The notes beneath the pieces are model-generated. The model searched no databases. It worked only from the letters and a program-made list of their open reading frames with translations, and was not told the origin of the DNA. Below, in pieces: positions 40,616 to 54,395 of a stretch of DNA of 64,000 bases. The position numbers and the translations under genes are program-made. The DNA comes from Amyloporia xantha (lineage: Eukaryota; Basidiomycota; Agaricomycetes; Polyporales; Adustoporiaceae): NCBI GenBank assembly GCA_036971615.1, contig JAYKKR010000013.1, forward strand, positions 186,001-250,000, written 5' to 3'. How positions within the stretch are numbered: position 1 is the stretch's first letter; the number at the start of each line of letters is the position of its first letter.

Positions 40616-43300
40616 ATGTCAATGGCACAGCCAACATCCTCCACAAAACCCATATCTTTGCTTGGAAAAGGCAAGGCTAAGGCGACAGAGGCAGATTTTG
40701 ACGACCTCAACCCCACCATCACCTACCGACACCTGCTTTCTCACAACCTCGGCGTGAAGGATCCCTTGCGAGTAGTGGCGTTGTGCGACAGCGATGCTTT
40801 CTATGCCGCATGCGAACAGGTGCGCCTGGGCATAGATCCCTTGCGACCTCTGGTTGTCCAGCAATGGGATTCGTTGATCGCAGTCAACTATCCTGCGCGC
40901 AAGTTTGGGATTACCAGGATGGAGAAGATAAAGGAGGCGCGCAGAAAATGTCCGGAACTGGTCGTTGTTCATGTCGCTACTTACAAGGAGGGCGAGGCGG
41001 AACCTGGCTATTGGGAGAACCCTGATACTTTGACGCATAAGGTAGGTATGCGAGAATTTGTTTCTTTACGGCTAGTTCGAATATTAATAGGCACCGTTTC
41101 AATGTGTCTACGCAAGGTGTCCTTGGATCACTACAGACGTGAAAGCATGAAGATTCTTCGTATGTTCCAAGAGGGGCTACCTTCTGGAGAAATAGGTTAG
41201 ATACACACCATCGCATGACTTCGGGTTTGTACTCATGTATGATACAATCTATTAGAGAAAGCATCTATTGATGAAGCGTTCATCGACTTCACTCGCCCTG
41301 TCCGTGAAGAGATATTGCGACGATACCCGTATCTGGCCGAAGTCCCATCTGGCGCCCCTGATGGCGCAGACAGCCCTCTACCTCCACCACCTCCAGTCTC
41401 ATGGAACGACCTGGGAACTGTGATACCTATCAATCCACCAACATCGGTCTCGGACACGAGCACAACAGAAGCGATATCTCCATCCAGTAAAGAAGTGGGA
41501 CGCGACGGTAGTGAGGTTGTTGTGGATGGTTACAACCTTGCTACATGGCACGATGTTGCACTGTCAATCGCTGCTGAATTGATGGGAAGAATCCGGCAGG
41601 ATATCTATTTGAAGTTGGGCTACACTACATCTGCAGTGAGTTGGGAATACTTTCTTCGCATTAGCTCGTTCGGTGGTCTCAAACGATCTTTCATCTCTCG
41701 TTGTTCCCCTTCGGTGGGAGCTTAGGGCATCGCGCGAAATAAATTTTTGGCAAAGGTGATGAGCAGATATCAGTGTCTTTGGGAACCGCTTCTCTGAGCG
41801 CATCTTCGTAGCTTACTGCCTCTTACAGAAAACCCGACAGCCAGGTACGCTTTTCTCCGAGGAAGACCGGTGTAGGAGGGAGTTGATTGGTGATTTGTGT
41901 AGAGTATCCTCCGCAACGCAGCTTTACCAAATTATCTCAAACCCACGGCGTTTCAGAAAGTCAGAAGCTTCCCACATCTTAATGAAATTGACATCGGATC
42001 TGATCATGGTCAATTATCCAGATCCGCTTCCTCGGAGGCAAGCTTGGCAAAGCTTTCGCTGAAGAGTACGATGCTTCAACCGTTGGAGATTTGCTGTATG
42101 TTATCGCACCATAAGTCACTCGTCATTCTCGCTGACAGTGGTAACGCAGCACCATTAGTCTCGGTAGGTTATGTCGATAGGATTGTTTGTTCATTGTGAC
42201 TAATCGTGGTCTGTCAGAGGAAATGCAACGGAAGTTCGGCGAGAACTCTATCTGGGTATACGAGATTTTACGGTACGTCAGCGTAGTTTCTCTGGCATTT
42301 GGTAACTACCTGAATGTAATTGGTTGACAATTTGGATATTCAGTGGGATAGACCGGTCTGAAGGTACGCAGTGGGTTCTTGTTACTCGTAGCACTCATAA
42401 ATCCATCATTTACCTGCCCAACCAACAGTAAAGGAGAAATCGGCAGTCAATAAGAGCATGCTCGCATCAAAGAATCTTCCTCAACCAATCACAAAGGCTG
42501 CCCAAGGTTACCACTGGATCAGGGTCCTTGCAGCGGAATTGGCTCTGCGGCTCAAGGAGGCACGTGAAGAGATTCCAGCACTATGGCCCAAGACGCTGGT
42601 GCTTCATGCACGACAAGGTGAGATCATAGCATCTCTGACTGCCGCCTACACTGACCTGGGTCCCACACTAGGGTATGAAACCGGTCGGTCTAAGCAAGCG
42701 GCATTCCCGTTCACACGGAGCGCGACCGTTGATCTGATTGCATCTGCTGGGGACAAGCTTTGGCGCGAGCTGGTCGGTACGGACACGTCCCGGACGACGC
42801 CGATGAAGATCACGAATGTAGCGCTCGGGTTCACAGGCGTCGAGTACATGGAAGCAGGGCAGCGAAGAATCGAAGGTTTCTTCAAGGGCCCGTCGACGGT
42901 CGAAGATACGCCGCGAAGCTCAAAAGAAGGCGTTAAGCGCAAGAGGGACCCACAAGATGATACCGACAGACCCCGGCGCGAGGACAACCTATCAGAGACG
43001 ACCGAGGGCGATACTTCACGTGATGGGAACACGTCGTTTCTATGTGGCAGATGTGGCAAGCGCATCGCACTCCCGGATGGCTTGACAGATCCAGGTATCG
43101 AGGACCAGATCCGGGTGGAGGCGCTAGCCGCGCTGCGCGTGGAGCACGACGACTTCCATCTCGCACAGGAACTGGCAAAGCAGCTGTCATCGGAGGCGTC
43201 TCCTCACAAGATACGACCACCGGAAACCACTCAGGTTAAGAAGGTCAAGCGACAGCGACAAGGCTCGGAAGGGATTACAAAATTCTTCAGCAAGAAGTGA
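40616..43300 (+). CDS. RAD30: DNA polymerase eta, translesion Y-family polymerase
   Basis: ATG 40616 (MSMAQPTSS). Y-family motifs appear in order: CDSDAFYAACEQ (first metal-binding Asp), LIAVNYPARKFGI, then after introns SIDEAFIDFT (catalytic Asp-Glu), GIARNKFLAK, ILRNAALPNYLKP, IRFLGGKLGKAFAEEYD and FGENSIWVYEILRGIDRSE. The little-finger region follows (VNKSMLASKNLPQPI, WIRVLAAELALRL). C-terminally come FLCGRCGKRIALPDG...HDDFH, a UBZ ubiquitin-binding zinc finger, and a PIP-like end GITKFFSKK for PCNA. I checked most of the dozen or so introns for phase and found no break. It copies past UV photoproducts in the nucleus. The symbol follows the yeast orthologue (POLH in animals). Confidence 0.92.
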
Positions 43301-43805
43301 CCACTGACCAATGGACGTTTGTGGGGTTCGGGTTTCCCTTTACGTTACGCTATCTTTATTGATTGATTGTTGAGTGATCGAGCGAATAGACAAATTGTGA
43401 CCTTTCCCGCGTTGCACTGCGTCCACGCGTCAGTACTCGACGGAAACAGAACGGAGCCGTTGTTCAAACGTCCATGGCTCGGACTGTCAGATTGTTTCCA
43501 TTCCCGTCGAGTTGACCGTCTCACGATGCACTGCCTTACCTGTTGGCGTGCTGCCTAAGTAATGAAGGTGGCTAGGAGGATGCCTTGTCCTCTTCGTTGT
43601 TGTCGACGCCTTTGTTCTTTCGTTCTCGACTTCCTCCTGGGCCGGATTCCCCAGTCTGCTTTTGGTCAGACGTTCTCTAGACGCAGGATCACGTCTCTTT
43701 TGTTCTCTGCAGTATTGGGTGGCCGGTTCAGGAATAGGCTTTACACGATCAATTTATCGTTTACATCCTGCTAATGCAAAGCTCTCTGTGATTCCTCGTA
43801 TCATC
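43301..43805. other. Intergenic region upstream of the receptor gene
   Basis: 505 bp with no gene recognised; it holds the 3' region of polymerase eta and the receptor promoter. Pyrimidine-rich stretches lie before ATG 43806. Confidence 0.4.
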
Positions 43806-46399
43806 ATGAGGGTACACGACAGAGTGCACGACGGAGTGCACGTGTACAGCCCAGGGCAGGCATCGGCTATGATTGTGAGTACCAGTCACCTTCGTTCTTC
43901 TCTTCAAGTCCTGACGGCGTGCCGCTATCTAAGGCCGTTGTTGTCTTCGCAATCGTGTCCATTATAGCTGTTGGATCCTTCTTGTTATATGTTTCTTGGA
44001 TTTCTCTCCATGCTTTCTTGGCGAAGTCTGATGTCCGCAGAGCTACTACGAGAGCACGGTCCTTCTTCCTTACGCAGCTGGGGGCGTACACGGTGTCTCT
44101 GTTATTAAGCAACTTTTTGTTAAGCATTGCTTTCATCATTGATGTACACTGGATCAGGCAGATGAAGGTCTATTCTGGTGAGTGTTCTGTGGTGTCTCGT
44201 CGCTTTGAAGAACCTGACTTCGTTCCGTCATCCTTCAAGGTACGCTGTGTACTTCACAAGGTATTGCATATTGCGCCCTGTAACTCCACATCCTAACTTA
44301 CGATTCTGTTTAGGAGTCCTCATACAGTTGAGCTCCACCGCAAGTGCATTCTTCACCGCAGTCATTGCCGTCCACGCTTTCAACACCCTGATATGCCACA
44401 ATAAACTGTCTGCAAGATGGTGTGGTGCCGTGGTCGTCGGTGGTTGGGTGGTTTCCACTGTCATTTGTATGCCTCAATCCGCTACATACGGCACACCTTT
44501 CTAACTTAAAATCTCTTAAGCTCTCATCCCACTGTTAGTCAGAAACGGGCGTCTTGGTCCCATGTATGGTCTGAATGGGCTGTCTTGCGGTGTATCTCTG
44601 CCGTACGCCACAGAGGCATTCTTGATCCGCCTTATTCCGGTGCGTCTCTTCACTGAGCTGATACGGCAAGTAGCCCATGATGCTGAATGCATCATCGGCA
44701 GGACTTCTTTGCCCTCCTCGTTTCTGCGGTGTTTTATTTTCTAATCTATCTTGTGCTTCATGGTATACTGGTGGTCCGGGAAGGCATCAAATTGATTTTG
44801 GATCCTGAAGTTCGCAGAAACACTATTACTACTGCTGAACACTGTGTAGACTATCATCGCTTTATCACGGCGGTGATCAAAAGCATGACGTGGTATGTCC
44901 TCCGTCAAAGTCTACATAGGCGCTGTAGTGACCTGTTGCTTTCCAGGTATCCTATAGGTCCGTCATTCTTCCTATATCTGAGGAACACTAGCATAGATTG
45001 ACATGGCAAAAGCCTTCATGTTCCTATCCTTAACATCTATCGTTGTCGATTTAGTGAGAGTATCAGGAATGTCGGTACCGTTCGGTCTGCAAGTCTTTTC
45101 AGACGTATGCATAGCAATGCTCGGTATGTTAGATCTCTTACTTTTAAATGCAAAATGCCTTCTTACGCAAAGGTGACAGGCTCGGCGAACGCGATCATCC
45201 TGCTCAATACTCTTCGGTTACTATCACCATTTCTCTTGAAATGCCCATCAAGCTGTGACAACGGCTCAGATTCCGACAGTTTCTACGCCGGGAATTCCTC
45301 GCCTGTTGAGGCATTCTCTGGAACTCTTGCAGTGGACTTTCCTGAAGTGCGGATTGAATCTGGAGGACCCGATTTTCTTGCAAAGTTCGACATGTCTGTG
45401 TTAGATTTGACGGCAATGCCTCTCGCTCGCACTGCATCACCGCGAAGCACACGGCACAACCTGCTCGAGAAGTCGCCTACCGTCGCTCTTTCTCAAAGCC
45501 ATATCGGGAAATCATTCGCGGACCATAGCAAAGATCTCGACTCGCCGCTACCGTCGTTGTCCCTTCAGCGCCCGATCACGCCTATGTCAGCCCTCGATGT
45601 CGCTGTCGACCCACACGCACACGAGACGGGTTACCAAAAACTTCATGCGGGTTTGAACGTTGAGCGGCCCTTGCCAAGTTTACCTGCCCCTCCTCGTCGC
45701 ACGCGATCGCCGGTGTCCCGTCAGCCTTCAATTGTTGTCAATTCACCGACGAACAGCTTGCTAGCTACAGTCGGCCCTTCACCGCTGTTCACTCCAGAAG
45801 ATGTCTCTTTAGATCCTGCCGTTATGCCTCCAGTCCATTCGCCTTCGCAGCGCGATAGTGGTACGGTGACAGGACCTAGTGCTAGGAGGAAGATGTCAGT
45901 CATAGGCGCTCGACCCAGCATGGAGTCCGTGAAGTCCGGTCATTACCACAGTCCTCCCTTCTCGCCTCCTAGCGCGTTCGCAAGTTTGAGTGCACCGGGC
46001 AGCCGCGCACCGTCGATTGCAAGTTCTACCAGCCATCGTGGTCTCCCTTCCAACCCGCGTGCTTACAAAGCGAATTGGGAGCACCCCATGCCTCAGGTCA
46101 ATGGCGATTTCTTGCACTTAGCAAAGTCGGAAGGAGGGCACACAGGGGGAGAGTTTGGCGCGGCAGCGGAGAAGAATTTGGCGGACGTACAGCGTCAGTC
46201 GTTGCACCGTCATCGCACAACGTCTGAAAACCACGTCCGAGTCGACGATTTGACTGTCGGGAAGAACGCCCGTGCACCGAGTATTTCTGCAGTCAGGCCC
46301 CAGTCCTTAGGCGTTCCTGGATTAGCTTCTAGAAGCAAGTCCATGCAGGTTGTTCGTAAAGGATCCAGCGTTGGTACTCTCCCCGCTGGTTATTTCTAG
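43806..46399 (+). CDS. Seven-helix (Git3/cAMP-receptor-like) GPCR with long Ser/Pro-rich tail
   Basis: ATG 43806 (MRVHDRVHDG). Hydrophobic segments in order: VVVFAIVSIIAVGSFLLYVSW; FFLTQLGAYTVSLLLSNFLL; GVLIQLSSTASAFFTAVIAV; WCGAVVVGGWVVSTVIALI; VSLPYATEAFL; FFALLVSAVFYFLIYLVLHG; FMFLSLTSIVVDLVRV; SDVCIAMLG|SANAIILLNTL. They are split by introns, for example one ending GTGACAG at 45180. A basic third loop (VVREGIKL) and a cytoplasmic tail of about 400 residues rich in Ser and Pro (LPSLPAPPRRTRSPVSRQ) end at 46399. The layout fits fungal nutrient/cAMP-type G-protein coupled receptors of the plasma membrane, and the tail is a likely phosphorylation target. Borders of the middle exons are approximate. 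Confidence 0.72.
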
Positions 46400-48367
46400 A
46401 ATGCAACTGGTGTCGGCTTTTCTTTCGCAACGTCCCCCATTAACCCCTTCTGCTAAGCATTGTCGTTGTTTATTGTCACTGTGCAGCACATCCATACTGT
46501 TCTTGTTGTGTGTACACATTATCTCGTATCGTGGATAGATGGTGTAGACTGTACGATAAGTCATCTGTATTGACAACCCATTGGAACGCAACAACTTCTG
46601 TATTTCTATGTACCTATGTAAATCTGTGCATGCCTTAGATACAAGCCACAAATTTGAATAGTCTTCCATCTTGATATCATCAATGGTCGCGTTGTTGCAG
46701 CTGTACCTTGCTCGCATGGGAAGCGTCGTTGTTGGCATATCCTACTAGTACTGTCCAGTACTATCGCATTCCATCGCGCAAGGGATCAGCCAAATAGCAC
46801 TGGAAAAGCACACTCGCTGTCTCAGGTGTGCCGTTCTGTCCTGGCATTGCTCAGAATCAACCTGTTTCTATCAGTGCCGTATGGGGGTGTATCAATAGAT
46901 CCTAGATCTTACTGGACGTCATGCGAGCAGCGACATCGACATGTTCCCTTCGCCGTGACTTGGACCAACGCCAAACTGCACAGAGGTTGTCGCTTCCGCG
47001 CAACATAGACCTGGCGACGGGATCTATTCACTCTGATGCTGGTTTAGTCGGACAGCCGCGATCGCTATTGGTCGAATCTCAAGACGTATGTCACATTCTT
47101 GGACATAGCCATGAATGAGTGCGGGGTCGGGGCCGTGTATCGTGACAGGATGGACAATGCATAATCAACGTGCCACCTATCATTGGAATGACTAGCATTT
47201 GATAGTCATCCGACCAGCTTCACGCAGAGGACAGGCCACTACGGAAGGAAGGGAGGGAGAGACTAGAAGGAGAGCGTCATTGCTCACAACCCGGACAGGC
47301 TATTTCCGAAAGTGTATCTGGAGAAGCTCGGTGTCCCCACGACATCGGAGATAACCACTCACCGGCAGCGAATGCCAGATTTCCAGCTCGAAGCACCGAT
47401 CAACGATGGAGACAGCATTTTGGCTGAGGCGACCACATTCGACGAATACAAGCACGTTAGCCCTTAGCACAGCCTCGACGTGGGAAGGCATTGTATTAGG
47501 TTATACCTATAAAGAACCTGATAGGGGGACTGATGTAATTGGACAGTCGGCAGACGAGTTACATGGGAAGCCGAATGATGAAAGCTGACAATCACTGCGA
47601 TCTAACAAGTAGAGCATATGCTGAATAGTCATTCCACATCAAAAGATGGAGAGAATCGTAAGGTGATGTGTTCGAGGATATCCTCGTCGCCCTCATGGCA
47701 TTGCCTTAAGTTCGATATTGACTTATGAAGTGACAACATCATCCGATAGTTGGAGACGAGGGAATAAACAACTTACATAAATCATAGTTATCTGTGAGAG
47801 TAGCTGCGCAACAGTTTACCGATGTAGTCCTAAGGTGTTGAGTTCGATCAGCCTGTGGTACACAATATCCGCGCAAGGCGGTGCAGGGCAGTACAGGTAT
47901 GGCAGTGCATGTGTACACTGCGACCACTGAATGATGTTGCTGTCAATGAATATGGACCTGGCACGGCTTCTTTCAGACAATGAGTATATCGATGGATTGC
48001 TCTTCACGGTATCGTTGTGCGGCAAGTCAATTGTGTAGTGTATACAGCATCATTGAAGGATTTTCTGAGATCAACATGGCAAGAGGCAGTTGTTAGTTTC
48101 AATTTTGCTGTCCATAAAGAGGAGAGTGGGTAGTATGGAAGAACGACGTCGATAGACAACATTGCCTTCAGGCATGGCAGTGATGGGCGATGTGATGGTT
48201 TTGTGACACAGGATCACATCACGCGCCCGTGTTTGACGGTGTTTGTGTTCACGGCCGAGCGTATAGTAAGAGAGATTCGCCCAAGCTGGCAGTGCGGATC
48301 GCTTCCTCCCAGTCCTTGACTGTACATCCCTTGTTCCTGTTCTCACCCTCCGCACGGTCTGCCAGCC
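46400..48367. other. Intergenic region between receptor and Ras genes
   Basis: Almost 2 kb with only short frames; no domain, tRNA A/B-box pair or transposon end was recognised. The last 200 bp, pyrimidine-rich near 48300-48360, is presumably the Ras promoter and leader. Confidence 0.45.
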
Positions 48368-49496
48368 ATGTCCAGGGTGTGTCCCTCTCTAGTTCTTTCC
48401 GATACCAAATTCATATACATCATTAGGCGCAATTCCTGAGAGAGTACAAGTTGGTCGTCGTCGGTGGTGGTGGTATGTCATAGGCTGCGTGATTAGATAT
48501 CATCTTTTGGTTAAGATAGTTCGCCGCAGGTGTCGGGAAGTCTGCCTTGACTATTCAGTTCATCCAGAGCCACTTTGTGGACGAATATGATCCTACTATC
48601 GAGGGTGAGTACATCAGTCAGTCGTTGAACATCATTGCTGCGTAGTTACGCTATCGAAGTTTCATCCAAGGAGAGAGTGGGAGCAGTGTTGTAATACCCT
48701 GATATTGAATTTCTCTTAGGCCCTTAGATCGATACCTACGTGTACTTTGATCTTTCATTTGCATCCGCTTTCCCTGTCATTTCTCAGTTACGGTGCAATG
48801 ATATCTCATGCGCGTTACCTGTAGACTCATACAGAAAGCAATGTGTCATCGACGACGAGGTAGCGCTACTCGACGTCCTCGACACTGCTGGTCAAGAAGA
48901 ATACGGGTATGTGTATTGACATCATCCACCGCGTCACCGCTCAATGATCTCTTTAGAGCCATGCGTGAGCAGTACATGCGCACTGGGGAGGGCTTCCTGC
49001 TCGTATATTCGATCACATCGCGTCCCTCGTTCGAAGAAATTAGCACTTTCCACCAGCAGATCCTGCGTGTCAAGGACCAGGACTCATTCCCCGTCGTCGT
49101 CGTCGCGAACAAGAGTGATCTGGAGTACGAGCGTCAAGTTGGTATGAACGGTAAGTGTTTCGATGCAGGTCGCATTTCCGTGACCCACTGACGAGTACTT
49201 ATAGAGGGCCGCGATCTGGCAAAGCACTTCGGCTGCAAATTCATCGAGACGTCGGCGAAGCAGAGGATCAACGTAGACGAAGCTTTCACTAGCCTCGTGC
49301 GCGAGATCCGGAGACACAACAAGGTTTGTTGCCCGCCGACGCCCAGCGGTCGTTCGTACCTAACTTTGTATCACAGGAGCAACAGACGGGTCGTCCTGGC
49401 GTTCAGCCGAACATGCCGTCAGGGCCTGGCGTATACGGCACGACGAAACAAGAAGACGACGTCGGAGGCTGCTGCTCGGGCTGCGTCGTCGCGTGA
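48368..49496 (+). CDS. RAS1: Ras-family small GTPase (Ras1)
   Basis: Exons: 48368-48376, 48427-48472, 48530-48604, 48825-48906, 48957-49141, 49205-49323, 49377-49496. A nine-base first exon encodes Met-Ser-Arg. The protein then reads [21 protein letters not shown] (P-loop; the GGGG form is usual in fungal Ras), [15 protein letters not shown] (switch I), [14 protein letters not shown] (switch II), VANKSDL (guanine specificity) and ETSAK. The C-terminus [10 protein letters not shown] carries a CaaX box (CVVA) for farnesylation, with upstream Cys residues for palmitoylation. It acts at the inner plasma membrane in cAMP/MAPK signalling for mating and growth. The 220-bp third intron is long for this gene set. 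Intact. Confidence 0.95.
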
Positions 49497-50141
49497 TCAT
49501 CTCTGCTCTTGTCTCATCTTCACACAACCTACACTATACCGCTCGGCTTGGGCTTGTTGGCGTCACCCCCACCCCCTCTATTCAGGCTTCTCCTGTCATC
49601 CTGTCTGTGACTCCGTTACCCGTTTCCATTTGTCTCCCTGTTTTGTGCTCTGTTCTGCCCTGTGTATACATATTTGGCGCTGATTCGATTCGCGATTGAT
49701 GGCTGTTTTCACACCGTTTATTTCTCTGCTCCTTACATTGCCATCGTTGCGCCTTTCACGCTCTTTAGTCGTCTCCTTGTGTCGTTTCTTTGGGATATTA
49801 GAGAACTCGGAGATGCGCTAGATGCTCTGTGCGTAGCATCAGATCGGCAATCCACACATTGGTACTCACTCCGCTCTCGGTTCCGATGCTTTGCGCGTCA
49901 GGTTTGCCTTCTTCACGCACTTGAAGGGGACACGATCTCGGTCTCGGGAAGTACGTGTTTCGAAGCCCAGTACCGAACAAGTCCTAAATTTACACGAGTA
50001 AGACTACAGAACGAATCTGAATCTGAAAACTATCGTACACAGAACAACATCTGAAGACTATCGTACACAGAACAACGGCTTATGTCAATTGACCAGCAAT
50101 GTATAGATGAACGATGATATAGCAATAGGAAATTAGTGCAG
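49497..50141. other. Intergenic region, convergent 3' ends of Ras and RdRP
   Basis: 645 bp between two converging genes. A short near-repeat (AAAACTATCGTACACAGAACAAC / GAAGACTATCGTACACAGAACAAC style, 50026-50075) is the only structure noticed. Confidence 0.45.
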
Positions 50142-53100
50142 TCAAGATTGGTGGAGGAATGGTTTAGCGATCGTCATACGGGTGTAGAAATCATCTGTCA
50201 TGACCTTGCAAGGCCCCAACGCAGCTGCCTTGATCTCGCACAATGCACCAAGGGCGACGTCCCATGGGAACTGTGACCAACCAATGTACGACATCTTCCG
50301 ATCATAGACGTGTGCGTATGATGCACGAACGCGCCGCAGGCTAACATCATCGAAATAGAGAAGGGGCCGCGGCTCGCCCTCCACGACGAATGTCGGTCCG
50401 AGCGCGAATTTCTGAGATAGTCCGCGCAGCATGTCCTGCCGCTGTTCGATCGGCAAGTCGCTCATGGGCGCACCTGATTTGCTCGGTGCAGTACCCTTCG
50501 AACCCCCACTTCTCTTGTCTCTGCTTGAAGTGGGTTTCGAGTTTCTTGTCACCGCCGTACGATGCTCCACATAGAGCTGCTCGACGTGAGCCTTGATAGC
50601 ATCTAACTCCTTCTGTACCCAGCTGTTGTTGTGTCTCCCTTGAGCCTCCGCAGCCCGCACGACGGCATCAGTATACGGCTTCGCCAGATCCTCGTCCGTC
50701 CGCCACCCACTGTCCCGAGCTCCCTTCGGAAGGCGTGAGTCAATAGACTTTTCCAGACGGCCCCTCTCTGTGTCTAGTCTCTTCTTGAGTCCGTCTAGTA
50801 TGAACGGTGGAAGTCCCGGATTGCGCTTGAGTACCCTTCCAGTAGGTGACGGTCTAAACTTATCAGTATTCCAAGGGGCTGGTCCAATGTCATACAGTTT
50901 GCGATGCTGCTGGAAGACCTCTGTGGAGACTGTGATTCCAGTCTTAGCACCATCAAGGATGGATGTGAACCTGTGATGAACAATGATTAGTAATGGTGAT
51001 GTTTGAGTGTGAAGAGAATATATCACACATGTATGCAAGAAACAATGTGTCATGATGGAAATAGCCATTCTTGTATATTGAGCTTTCCCACCATGTTGAG
51101 TAGATGCCTTTTCTGGAGGTGTCTTTTAATGTTCCAAGTAGGTATTTTTGGATTTCAAAAATGAAATCCTCATCTGACAATGAGCCAGAAGCCTGAGTGC
51201 GAGCCAAGAATTCTGTCACTGTCTCCATAGTGTGAGATAGAGCTTGCTCAAGCTCTGGTGGTTCCCGAGCAAATATGGGATTGGCATTTTTGAATGCCAA
51301 AACAATTGTAGGATCCCAGTATACCTCCATTGTATCCCCATCATAGTCACCTTGGCCATATAGGGTTTTAGATACAGCCATTAGATTTGCCTGAAACCAC
51401 TCACCACCTCCTGTCATGCTAGCTAGATGCCGATGTAACAATTTGTCACCAAACAGGTGGTCCTTGGTTGAAACAATGACCACATCTGTGTAAAAGCGAA
51501 GTCTCTCATGGAAGACTGCTTTCACCTGTCCAATTTATATTAGCATCTGTCTCAATATCATTATATAAGGTGTGCTATACTTTCTGGGCATCTGTTGGGA
51601 CTTTGCAAGGATGGCGAGTAACCTATATATATGGGAACCAATTACATTCCTGTCAAAGTGATATCAAGAGAGACAAACCAGAACATCACCCAGTATGAGA
51701 TCTGTCTTATTTCCATTTGAATCAATGAGATTCTTGACTGAGCTTCGAAAGTGCACCTCCCCTGGCTTGAGAACATTACATGGATCTATTCATGAGATAT
51801 AATTAGACCAGTGCCATTTATCTTGTGAATCTATACTCACCTGGGATAACAAATGCTTTACCTGACATAGGTACACTGATGTGGAAGCCTTTCGCCAGTG
51901 ACTTCAGGGCCTTCTTCGCAACCTCATTCAGTTTTGCAGATAACACAGGGCAGCTGTCAGGTGTGAAGCCAGAATCCAAAAGCACCAATGCAGTCTCTGC
52001 AAGTCCAGAGGGACAACCACTAATTGGGTCTGTCCACCATGCTGTTGACTGTTCCTGCAAAGCTGCATCTAGTTGTGCTAGCCCATCTACATCTAGACTT
52101 GTGTTTTGTAAGTGATCATCAGACTGGCTCCATCCTTTTGCCCGGGCACTACCACCTGCCTCCCTTGCCAATCTTGCATGTATCACCTTTCCAGTATGTT
52201 GGACTTCCTTCCATAGGTCAAACAGACTCAAAGGGCTATCCCAGGTGGTAAATTTTTGAACAAGATCTTCCATACCATCCTTCATAAGTTTGACAAACAC
52301 TTCAAGAGGGACCCCATTTTCTGCAAAATTGATGATGGTCTCTGTAGAAAGATGGGCATGACTGGATGGTCGAGCAGGACGAAGGATGTCCACTATCAGG
52401 TTTGCTGGATCAGGAGGGCCAGAATTACCAGGATATCTGATCTTGATTTGTGAAGGTCGAAGTCTAACATCAGGAACTTCTTCCTCCCACATTGATGTGG
52501 GATCTGCAATGAGTAGGCCCTATACAGTTTATAATGAATAAGATATGGACATTCACCAGGAGTGGGATCTTGCCTTTGCACCACCAATTCTCATTTGAGT
52601 TGCTATTGTACCTGACTCCCAACCCAGCTTTTCTTCAAGCTGTCGAAGCAGCTTGCGGTGGATGAAACCACATCCATCTGTCATAATCATCTCATTAGGT
52701 GCTTTGCCTTGGCCATCAAATGCATTGCATACTAATCCATAAATTAGTTGACATTCAAACACAAATATGAAAGGCCTACTGATATCTCTCTCTTCTGTGA
52801 TGCTACCAGCATTGAGTCGGATGCCTGGTACTGAAGTGGATAAGCCAAGGGCAAACCGTGCTGCCCACTTGGCTATTGACTAGCATGCTATTTGTCAGCT
52901 ATTATTCAGGTAGAAAATTGTCAACTCACCTGTCCTGAATTGGTACTCAGTGGATTATGCCATAGAAGGAACTCATGCAACGTGAGCTCCCTCAGACCTG
53001 GTCCACTCTGAGCTGAATCTGGTGGGACAATCCTAGTACCATCCCAGTGTTCATTTGTTTGGTAAAAAAACACATGGCCTTCTTTGGCAAAGAATGCACG

Positions 53101-54395
53101 GAAGACCCAACCATGGATAATGACTGGTCTGCCAAAGAAGTTGATTAGATCATCATCATTGCGACCACTCTTCGATAAGGATAGATGGATGTCCTCCTGG
53201 ATTTTGACACGAATAAACCGACGTGAGCCGAAACGGCGTCCAAACCGATGAGATGGACCCAAGACAGGACGGTCAAGAGAAAGCTTGAAATCTAGTGCCT
53301 TGTTTGTACCGTTCACTGCAGGGACAAGGGACAAAGCCGCCGTGAATTGAACACGCCCACCATACCAGTCGGGGTCACGTTTCAAATATTCAGCGTGTTC
53401 GTTACAGCCTAGCCCCCCGTAGGGATCATATCTCAGAATTGATTCTTCCTTGTCCAATTCGGCCCATGGCAGCTGATGGTAGTCTCAATTCGCAATTTTA
53501 CAAATAAGTCAAGTTAGACGTACTTTGGCAGCTCGCTCCTTGGCAAAAGCAGCTGCGAAAGGACTATCATCAATCAACCTCGCCGATTTCGCGCGCGCAA
53601 CGACTCGGGCAATCTCAGGCCCAGCATTCGTGTTTGTATGCATTTTGCGCAGTCCCAGGATGACGTCGGGAGTGAACACATCTGCGGTTGTACCAGCAGA
53701 CATGAAGCGTGCAATCTCCCATTGAGCACCGTAGGGCAGCCGACCGGTCTCATTCTGAAGCGCCGGAAGCTCCGCCTGATTTGAACAAGCACGTCAGGTC
53801 CGCAAGGAATCCAGCAACGTGACAAAGATCAACAGCGAGCTCCCAAATGCTCGCTGCAGACCGCTGTGAATTTGCGTAGACGTCAAGCGTTTCATGGACA
53901 AATCAGTTAGAACGGCAGTCTCGTCTACTTACCACAATATACGGAGGAAACCTAGGACGTAAAATTTCCCTCATTAATTTTGCAGCCCTTGGGCTCAGCT
54001 CTGATGTCGTGTCATCGCGTCTCCGCTTGCCAAGCTTGTTGGCTCCAGGGGCGAGAGATGGCCCGGGCAGAGGTGACGGTGCAAGTTTCATATTGGTATT
54101 CGACTCATCTGAAATAGCATGAACAAAGCGGTGTCACAAGATGTCAAGTGAGAGACGTGCGCTCGGCTCACTGACCAAGTGGGATCATCGAAATGTATTT
54201 GTCATCCAATTCATCGAAATAATCGGAGTTCTGGTAGTACAGTCAGACAACGCAGTACGTATTAAACAGATGCCAAAGCAATCAGACACGCACCTCAGAT
54301 ACTACGGGGTATGAACCCGTGTGCGGCAGTTTCGACGTGATCGAGGCTCCGGGTGCAGATGGCCCAGCATCCGCGGCGACAAACTGGCCTGACAT
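50142..54395 (-). CDS. Cellular RNA-dependent RNA polymerase (RNAi pathway, QDE-1/Rdp1 type)
   Basis: I place the start at ATG 54395 (MSGQFVAADAGPSAPG), which splices through NSDYFDELDDKYISMIPL to a basic N-terminal region (GKRRRDDTTSELS). Later exons have DGCGFIHRKLLRQLEEKLGW, PSQIKIRYPG, LLDSGFTPDSCPVLSAKL and KAFVIP...DPCNVLKPGEVHFRS. The catalytic loop is GQGDYDGDTMEVYWD, with the three aspartates of the DxDGD motif of eukaryotic RdRPs. The helical C-terminal domain ends ...IAKPFLHQS at 50142. Many introns of 50-60 bp were joined by eye and I found no break. It makes double-stranded RNA from aberrant transcripts for Dicer, relevant to silencing of the transposons next door. Length appears normal for the family, over 1,100 residues. 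Confidence 0.88.

Noticed and set aside
43919..44000. Transposon or retroelement near the receptor gene
   Set aside because: No LTR, TIR or second domain; hydrophobic segments fit the receptor.
43867..44139. Minus-strand frame resembling a copia Gag piece (FAKKAWREIQETYNKKD)
   Set aside because: It lies exactly antisense to the first membrane helices of the receptor, which have matching splice sites; likely a shadow.
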